64,000 nucleotides of DNA from Sipunculus nudus (taxonomy: Eukaryota; Annelida; Sipuncula; Golfingiida; Sipunculidae): contig CM049313.1 in assembly GCA_026874595.1 (NCBI GenBank), positions 24,424,008 to 24,488,007 on the forward strand, read 5' to 3'. The position numbers were made by a program, and so were the translations under genes. Positions 57,131 through 64,000 of the stretch are shown one piece after another. Position 1 is the first letter of the stretch, and each line of letters opens with the position of its first letter. The notes under the pieces are model-generated. The model ran no database searches and was not told the DNA's origin. It was given only the letters and a program-made list of their open reading frames with translations.

Positions 57131-57416
57131 GCTGTTTGCGGGGATAAATCCTGGAAGAGGAAGCAAAATTGAAAAAGGGACGAAAAAACGTATTCCTGCC
57201 ATGAACAAAAAGGTGCAGCAAGCATGGAACCATTTGAAAGATTACAAAAAAAATGGCAAGTTTAAATGGGCCCAGAAGGATCTCCCTGGACTCAGCATAT
57301 ATCTGCCAGGCCCACATTGTGCTGACCTGTGTGAAATTAAATCTTATAAATTATGTAAATTGAAATTATGTTTATGTTGCATTATGGCTATGTTGCCGTA
57401 TTGGTTTAATTGATAT
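57131..57416 (+). CDS. SAMD3-like terminal exon
   Basis: The acceptor tatattttcag precedes 57131. The split codon joins that of 56523, giving RLFAGINPGRGSK, then a lysine-rich run and KKVQQAWNHLKDYKKNGKFK, and a stop at 57414-57416. The last ~30 residues are cysteine/leucine-rich and may be non-homologous extension. A following AATAAA is not close by. Confidence 0.6.
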
Positions 57417-57889
57417 ATTATGGTTTGGTTTTCAGCTGATAAATCGAAAAGTAAACTAAAATATTTCATTCGGGTTCCAGAATTTGATTTAGTATTAAAT
57501 TATGTTCTTAAGAAGTCATGGGTTAAATTGTTTTGACATGTTCCAGTATTTTCTAAAAGGCATATAGCCTGACTATATTTAACAAATTGTAACCACACAA
57601 TCATCGTACGCAATAATGGGAAAAAATTATATATAATTGAAACATTTTATTGAATGAAAATTTCTTAACTAAAATAAATTGTTTTTATTTTACATTGGTT
57701 TTTTTCTTGTTTTCATGCTTAATCAACTTTCCCCACAGCTTTTCAGCATCAACATCAACAAGAAAATATATGCCATTTAATGGGAGATTGCAGTAATAAT
57801 CTTCGATTGACCCTCCCTGTCCATATTTAAATATTCTTGTTGAAATACAGTATATTATCTGTAATTTCACATTACTGATATGTAAAATT

Positions 57890-58331
57890 ATTTATCATGA
57901 ATGAATACAACACTCTATATAAACTTACAAAACAATGCATTTAAAATTATACATCATTGTATGTTAAACTACACAACAATGTATATAAAATAACACATTT
58001 CACATTAATTAACCCAACAATGCATATTAAATTACACAACATAGTACATTATTTTACACAACAATGCATATAAAATAACACAACATTGCTTATACACGAC
58101 AATGCATATAAAAATACACAACATTGAACAATAATTTACACAACTTTGCGATTTATATTACACAACATTGCGAATTATATTACATATCATTGCACATTAA
58201 TTTACACAACAATGCATATACAATTACACAACCTTGCAAATTACATGCCACGGTAATTTTACAGAACATTGTACTGGCACCCATGCTGCCATAACATTGT
58301 GGTGTAAAATTACAGTCAATTTATGACAGTG
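57890..58331. repeat. Subterminal-type short repeats (acacaacaatgcatataaaat)
   Basis: The motif 'ttacacaacaatgcata' and variants recur about 12 times at 25-35-bp spacing, alternating with 'acacaacattg'. The block ends 'gtgtaaaattacagtcaatt' and 'tatgacagtg'. It lies just inside the right end of the candidate large element, where many DNA transposons carry clustered transposase-binding repeats; that role is inference. Confidence 0.65.
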
Positions 58332-58389
58332 CAGACACGAGTGCCACAACAGGAGTTACGCCCGTGTTACATAATAAAAGAGCACCTGT

Positions 58390-58394
<5 letters not shown>

Positions 58395-58456
<62 letters not shown>
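58395..58456. repeat. (TA)n microsatellite at the right end of the candidate large element
   Basis: About 60 bp of TA starts directly after cacctgtaacaa (58394). Confidence 0.95.
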
Positions 58457-58459
<3 letters not shown>

Positions 58460-59285
58460 TCCGCATGTATTTGCATATGTAGTAATTATAATGGAAGAAC
58501 ATTAAAGATAATAAGTTGCATGAATAGAAAATATATTGTAAAATATAGTTTATAGGAATTACTTTATGATCCGCTCAAATGATGATGGGTCACCTTATAA
58601 TAGGTGTCATATTTTAATATGTGATAACCTATTTTAAATTATAATTACAGTGCTATATTTGGACTGCTGTGTTGACAACATATTACCATATGACACCCCA
58701 CGCCCGAAAATAAATCCACAGCCAGAATGATATGATGGTATACACAGCAGTAATCTAGGCCTATATATTTTGCATATTTTCAAGATTTTCATGGGTGATT
58801 TATTTTTACACTCATCGGGGGCATATGGCTAATCTCTCTTGGGAATGTTATAGCCTGTCTGAAGTTTGTGCTTCGTTTGGCAAGGTGAGGACCAAAACAT
58901 CCAGAATATATGAAAGCTGCATGCTCGACATTCTAAAATATTGTTGTAACTTCTCCCCATCAAGCACCAGCTCTTTCACTAAATGATGGGATTCGCCGTA
59001 TTTCTCTCTTTTCTCAAGAATGTTTTGGACCCATCACCTTCTTTTCCTTTCAACATAGATTTTAATAAGATTAGATATGGTAGAAGTATGTAATCCTCAT
59101 CACTTGATGATTCAGGCTCCGGACTGTTCTTCCTTCCTTTCTTATGAATGTTGGACCTATAATCGTTGGAATATATGACCTTCACACACGGGTCTTCCAC
59201 TCGAACTGATTGCGGCGCGCTTGTCCCCCGCGTCAGTGTGTTTTAAATCTGCTGCGTGACCGCTTGCCGCCCGCTCCATTGTGTT
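58457..59285. other. No recognisable gene
   Basis: AT-rich sequence with a GC-richer patch at 59180-59270. No frame on either strand has a family match. Confidence 0.5.
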
Positions 59286-59289
59286 TTAT

Positions 59290-60911
59290 ACTATCAACAA
59301 AACACACCCCAGCGTTGCAATGTATGTATATTTTATTATAACCTCGGTCTTCCCGTGAAAAAAAAAATCGACGGATTGCTGTATTTTCTTTATAGGCCAA
59401 CATTTATTCCTAAGAATTAATAGTTTAAAATTTATCGCGTAGAAACGTTCGGGCAGGGGTAATGGGACGGACTTTACCAAAAGAAATTTTAATACAGAGA
59501 ACTTTACTTTGGCCGAGGATTTACGACGCTTTGGGATGTACATAATAACCCTCTGATTGGTATGGAACAGATCAAGCATAACACGAGTGCCTTCGTCTTG
59601 GAGTTTTTTTTCTCACCAGGCAACAGATGTCGACGATTATAAATCGGGGGGGGGGGTGACTTTAGCCGCTGATGTCTGTTCTTCAAATATTATAAATCGG
59701 GGGGTGGCGGGGTGACTTTAGCCGCTGATGCCTGTTCTTCAAATGTTATAAATCAGGGGGTGGCGGGGTGACTTTAGCCGCTGATGCCTGTTCTTCAAAT
59801 GTTATAAATCGGGGGGTGGCGGGGTGACTTTAGCCGCTGATGCCTGTTCTTCAAATGTTATAAATTGGGGGATGGCGGGGTGACTTTAGCCGCTGATGCC
59901 TGTTCTTCAAATGTTATAAAACAGGGGGTGGCGGGGTGACTTTAGCCGCTGATGCCTGTTCTTCAAATGTTATAAATCGGGGGGTGGCGGGTTGACTTTA
60001 GCCGCTGATGCCTGTTCTTCAAATGTTATAAATCGGGGGATGGCGGGGTGTCTTTAACCGCTGATGCCTGTTCTTCAAATGTTATAAATCGGGGGGTAGC
60101 GGGGTGACTTTAGCCGCTGATGCCTGTTCTTCAAATGTTATAAATCGGGGATGGCGGGGTGACTTTAGCCGCTGATGCCTGTTCTTCAAATGTTATAAAT
60201 CGGGGGGTGGCGGGTTGACTTTAGCCGCTGATGCCTGTTCTTCAAATGTTATAAATCGGGGGGTGGCGGGGTGACTTTAGCCGCTGATGCCTGTTCTTCA
60301 AATGTTATAAATCGGGGGTGGCGGGGTGACTTTAGCCGCTGATGCCTGTTCTTCAAATGTTCTAGTAGGTGAGCCACCTCATCAAGACTCTCACCACGGG
60401 TCAATTTCCATGTGACCTGTTCCCCATTTCCATTCAATACAAGAAAGAGTGAACTATATTGTCTTTCAAACTTTTTGGTAAATGGATTTACTACACCTAC
60501 ATTTGATGCAACTTTGAATGTATGATCATTTTGGAAGAGTTGCACCGCCATCAATGTTACTCATCTGCTTGGCGCACAGGTGTTCGTGTGTTGTAAAGGC
60601 CCGGATAAACAGCCGCACCAGCGCATCATCAGACGGAGATTTTAAGTAAATATATGGACGGTCTTTACTTTCAGGGAAAGAATTTACAATATTTAGTAGC
60701 CCTTTTTGTCTCCTGACGTTTGCACCATGCTCCAACAGCTGAACGAGGTCACCTTGTGTCCTCCTATTGGTGAGGTCTCTGAAATTGGCTGCAGCAAGTG
60801 CAAAAGGCATGCCTGTTGACATGAGTACCCTGAATGCACAACAAATTGACGTGTGAATCCTATACGTGGACTGCTGATAATGGAAGGGACTTCATATTCA
60901 CTAAGCAACAT
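59290..60911 (-). pseudogene. Transposase-like gene split by a minisatellite
   Basis: On the minus strand from 60911: a region with HGANVRRQKGLLNIVNSF and SPSDDALVRLFIRAFTTHEH, then after a one-base shift near 60545, FQNDHTFKVASNVGVVNP and LFLVLNGNGEQVTWKLTRG, then LDEVAHLLEHLKNRHQRLKS. Here a 720-bp minisatellite (59640-60358) interrupts. Beyond it the sequence resumes with IIVDICCLVRKK and, after a one-base change in an A run (59611-59618), LQDEGTRVMLDLFHTNQRVI and PERFYA. The D of DHTFK and the D of VDICC are in the positions I remember for a family of RNase H-fold transposase-like proteins whose name I cannot give. A second fragment lies at 22541-22770. Confidence 0.6.
59640..60358 (-). 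repeat. 57-bp minisatellite, about 13 copies
   Basis: Unit (plus strand): gactttagccgctgatgcct, gttcttcaaatgttataaat, cggggggtggcggggt. Units are 55-58 bp, mostly differing in the G run. The outer copies grade directly into the coding frame on both sides (NRHQRLKS on the right; the 'attataaatcgg' junction at 59637 on the left), so the array grew from within the transposase-like gene. Confidence 0.93.
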
Positions 60912-61480
60912 CTAAAGCATATCCGAATTGTTAAAGAATAGGCTATGTCTGTATTTTACGCAGCTGTAGTCCGCTGCTACCAGCCAAACACTGCCCTCAG
61001 CGTGTAATAACTACACAATTAAGACATTGGGCACACATTACTACTTCCCCGGACCTCATGGCAGTCTCAATATTCAGATATAATTTCAACGAGCACTACA
61101 GCCAGTTTTTTTCGATGCTTGAACATCATACTCCAATCCCCTCCCCCTTAACAAACATGTTGCAATCAACCAAATAGAGTTGTATATGGATGTAATACAT
61201 GATGCGCCCAATGGTCCATTTTACTCGCACAAATTTCACGAACAACAAGCCAACCACAGTTTTTTTGTGTGCCCATCAGAAAAGAGTAACCTGACTAGTT
61301 TTATGATGAGATACTTTGTAGCAGCAGACTAGGCCAGTGCTTCATACAAAACATAAATATAAAGGCCGGTTATGCTGCAAGTTTATATTTCAGCTATGCA
61401 ATAATCATCTAAATATCTACACATTCAGCCTGGATTTCTGAAACGTAACAGCATAATCCATTAATATAACAAGTGACCCA
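60912..61480. other. No recognisable gene
   Basis: Sequence between the transposase-like pseudogene and the dispersed repeat array. No supportable feature. Confidence 0.5.
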
Positions 61481-64000
61481 GGGGTCATGACGTTCAGCTG
61501 ACCAGGAAGACATTGACAAAGTAATTTTATCATCTGAATGTCAAATTTGAATGAAATACTTTTTCCAAACTTGACCTTTTGTATAAAATCATCCAATATT
61601 CATTGGGGTACTATGGAGCTCTGTAGCATGAAGGATATGGGTAACAGACACCTATTTTCAAGGTTTACAAGATGACTTTTCAGGGGTCTCCCAGCATGTC
61701 AAAAAATAAAATTCTAGGTCCAGTTATTATGATTTATGCCCTGTTAACAGATGACCAAATGTTTATTCTGGGGGGTATTTCAAAGCCGCATAGGATGAAG
61801 GATATGGGTAACAGAGATGTAATTTCAGGTGCTCAAGGAGACTTTTCAGGGGCCTCCCAGCATATCAAGAAAGGAGATTCTAGGTCAAGTCATTATAATT
61901 TGTGCTCTGTTAACAGATGACCAAATCTTTATTCTCGGAGCCATAGCATGAAGGATATGGGTAACAGAGACCTAATTTCAGATTTCCAAAGAGACTTTCC
62001 AAAGGCCTCCCTGCATGTCAAGAAAGAAGATTCTAGGTCCAGTCATTATGATTTGTGCCCTGTTAATATATGACCAAATCTTTATTCTGGGGGGTACTTC
62101 AGAGCCCCATAGCTCACAGAATATGGGTAACAGGGACCTTATTTCGGGTTTCCATGTAGACCTTTTATGGGCTTCCCTGGAGGTGAGGACAGAAGATTCT
62201 AGGTCCAGTCATTATGATTTGTGCCCTGTTAACAGATGGCCGCATCTTAAGAGGTCTCAAAAATAGAGAAAAATATTGGTAAAAATCGAAAAAATACAGG
62301 TGGCGCCACCAGTCTGCAGAAACTGATGAAACACTCCATGATCAATATCCATGCAAAGAATCATGGTGATTAATGCATTAGTTGTTCAGATACTTGAGCT
62401 TTTGTATTAAATTTTGCATTATTCTGGGGGGTACTTCAGAACCCCATAGCTCAAAGAATATAGGTCACAGTAACCTAATTTCAGGTTTACAAGGAGAATT
62501 TCTATAGACCTCCCAGGATGTCAAGTAAGAAGATTCCAGGTCTAGCGGTTACGATTTGTGCCCTGTTAACAGACAGACGCCTGGATGGCCGGACAGACGG
62601 ACAAAAGGTGATCCCTATAGCTCAGATGACTTTCAGTCAGCTGAGCTAAAAATTGAAAAAATACAGGTGGCGCCACCAGAATGCAGAAACTGATGAAACA
62701 TTTCATGATCAATAATCATGCAAAGAATCATGGTGATCAATATAATAATTGTTCAGATACTTGAGCTTTTGTATCAAATTTTCCATTATTCTGGGGGGTA
62801 CTTCGGAGCCCCATAGCTCAGAGGTTATGGGTAACAGAGACCTAATTTCAAGTTTTTAAGGAGACTTTTCATGGGCCTCTCAGCATGTCAAGAGAGAAGA
62901 TTCTAGGTCCAGTTGTTACGATTTGTGCCATGTTAACAGATGACCGCATCTTATGAGGTCTCAAAAATATAGAAAAAAATTCGTAAAAATAAAAAAAATA
63001 CAGGTGGCGCCACCATACTGCAGAAACTGATGACACATTCCATGATCAATATCCATGCAAAGAATCATGGTGTTCACTGCAATAGTTGTTTAGATACTTG
63101 AGCTTTTGTATCAAATTTTCCATTATTCTGGGGGGTACTTCGGAGCCCCATAGCTCAAAGGTTATGGGTAACAGAGACCTAATTTCAGGTTTCCAAAGAG
63201 ACTTTTTATGGGCCTCCCTGCATGTCAAGAGAGAAGATTCTAGGTGTAGTCCTTACGATTTGTGCCCTGTTAACAGATGGCCGCATCTTAAGAGGTCTCA
63301 AAAATAGAGAAAAATATAAGTAAAAAATGGAAAAAAAATACAGGTGGCGCCACCAGTCTGCAGAAACTGATGAAACACTCCATGATCAATATCCATGCAA
63401 AAAATCGTGATGATCAATGCATTAGTTGTTCAGATACTTGAGCTTTTGTATCAAATTTTCCATTATTCTGGGGGGTACTTCGGAACCCCATAGCTCGAAG
63501 AATATAGGTCACAGTGACCTAATTTCAGGTTTACAAGGAGAATTTCCATAGACCTACCAGGATGTCAAGTAAGAAGAGTCCAGTTCTAGCGGTTACGATT
63601 TGTGCCCTGTTAACGGACAGACGCCCGGACGGCCGGACGGACGACGGACAAAAGGTGATCCCTATAGCTCAGATGACTTACAGTCAGCTGAGCTAAAAAA
63701 TAACATTGGATAGCTAAATCCATACATGTCCTTCAGGTAAATGCTGACAGTATGCACAAGAATACAGGCCGTGTTCAAGCAGGGCCTCCCTGCATGTCAA
63801 GAGAGAAGATTCTAGGTGTAGTCCTTACGATTTGTGCCCTGTTAACAGATGGCCGCATCTTAAGAGGTCTCAAAAATAGAGAAAAATATTGGTAAAAATC
63901 GAAAAAATACAGGTGGCGCCACCAGTCTGCAGAAACTGATGAAACACTCCATGATCAATATCCATGCAAAAAATCATGATGATCAATGCATTAGTTGTTC
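61480..64000 (+). repeat. Tandem dispersed-repeat array, ~340-bp units with a 12-bp palindrome
   Basis: Starts 'caagtgacccaggggtcatga'. The left part (61540-62240) has shorter units of ~170 bp with 'ttctaggtccagt', 'gatttgtgccctgttaacag' and 'atgggtaacagagacct'. From 62240 units of about 340 bp run: 'cgcatcttaagaggtctcaa', 'atacaggtggcgccaccag', 'ctgcagaaactgatgaaaca', 'atgcaaagaatcatggtgat', 'ttgttcagatacttgagctt', 'attctggggggtacttcgga', 'gccccatagctc'. The palindrome ggtggcgccacc is at 62299, 62666, 63003, 63344 and 63912. Two copies end in a 'gacggacaaaaggtgatccc' / 'tcagtcagctgagctaaaaa' tail (62600-62650 and 63640-63700). The array runs off the window. Confidence 0.9.

Larger units (their letters stand above)
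53542..57416 (+). pseudogene. SAMD3-like multi-exon gene, partly decayed
   Basis: Seen in order: a SAM-like domain (53542-53770, FLKGSLPGLTDQKLDDVMQV and EPETDLKDC); a proline-rich exon (54690-54905) ending in FDPDWAHKFQVPLEKCSRDL with donor AAG|GTAATA; a segment with TVTKKPGTESLQVICKNVC; a long exon (about 55110-55690) with YGCAKWQPDGLPE, LMAATYATQRFLINQKD and DFYLLSKLDEEYRAK; a short exon near 55943-56010; an exon 56361-56523 (GNCFAVVEGHLLAAKEDF, AAYYCFNLAYPEK); and a last exon from 57131. The layout is that of SAMD3-like proteins, which are multicopy in fish and invertebrates and of unknown function. A TGA replaces glycine in LPE-ETDESQEE (about 55256), and frames shift in 54905-55130, so this copy is probably dead. 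It follows the preceding pseudogene in the same orientation. Confidence 0.65.
49688..58394 (+). mobile_element. Candidate 8.7-kb element inserted in (TA)n
   Basis: The left end TTGTTACGGAACCTAATA plus 'aaacagatca' matches the left end of the 277-bp element at 36716. The right end ('gtgttacataataaaagagc', 'acctgtaacaa') matches the right end of that element over about 45 bp with indels. (TA)n runs abut both outer edges (49656-49687 and 58395-58456), as if the element had entered a TA microsatellite. Left and right ends are not direct repeats, so it is not an LTR element; inverted similarity is only 7-8 bp. Inside: a SINE, a large-family pseudogene and a SAMD3-like pseudogene. Unity of the 8.7 kb is inference from its ends. 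Confidence 0.4.

Noticed and set aside
49688-58394. Reading the 8.7-kb span as an LTR retrotransposon because its ends are TG...CA-like
   Set aside because: The first 300 bp and last 300 bp are not direct repeats of each other, and no gag/pol lies inside.
59640-60358. CRISPR-like array or coding repeat protein
   Set aside because: Units are directly adjacent with no spacers, and unit-length changes break any long reading frame.

Overview
The window reads as animal nuclear DNA: AT-rich, with long stretches without genes, (TA)n microsatellites, minisatellites, spliceosomal splice sites and many kinds of transposable element. The mix (CR1-like and L1/Tx1-like LINEs, a Gmr1-like LTR element, tRNA-headed short repeats, KRBA2-type integrase, DUF6589-like and SAMD3-like fragments) is what I would expect from a marine invertebrate, most likely a mollusc and perhaps a bivalve. 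That placement is inference from repeat content only. I see no complete, clearly functional host protein gene; nearly every recognisable coding region is mobile-element derived and most are broken.

Left part (1-9570): degenerate tandem repeats, a broken tyrosine recombinase (1901-2570) running into DUF6589-like sequence (2585-3015), a possible DNA element with imperfect inverted ends (3675-4669), a miniature LTR-like element whose repeats carry tRNA-like boxes (5304-5725), a fold-back element (6151-6300), and the first block of a dispersed mollusc-type repeat (about 8600-9570).

9571-17251 is an essentially complete, young LTR retrotransposon on the minus strand with 1158/1159-bp LTRs, a 5-bp target duplication, a recognisable primer binding site and polypurine tract, and a 1372-codon open pol in which the integrase lies upstream of reverse transcriptase: the rare Gmr1-type order. 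It is inserted inside the dispersed repeat. Next comes a CR1-like LINE with an SGNH-type ORF1 (18.3-21.9 kb).

22-37 kb holds scattered remnants: a transposase-like fragment, a LINE ORF1 with two zinc knuckles, three phase-consistent small exons of unknown function (29047-29864), a second DUF6589-like pseudogene, a 23-bp minisatellite of about 40 copies, one RecQ-like helicase exon ending at a good splice donor, and a deleted LINE. 38191-45002 is a full-span L1/Tx1-like LINE bounded by a 15-bp target duplication but heavily decayed and with foreign sequence inside it. A PIF1-like helicase scrap and a KRBA2-type integrase with one in-frame stop follow.

49688-58394 may be one 8.7-kb element: its left and right ends each match the ends of a 277-bp element at 36716-36992, and (TA)n runs abut both sides. 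It holds a tRNA-headed SINE, a broken member of a large multicopy animal family, and a SAMD3-like multi-exon pseudogene. The right end (59.3-64 kb) has a minus-strand transposase-like pseudogene split by a 57-bp minisatellite between two putative catalytic motifs, then tandem copies of the dispersed repeat, each centred on a 12-bp palindrome.
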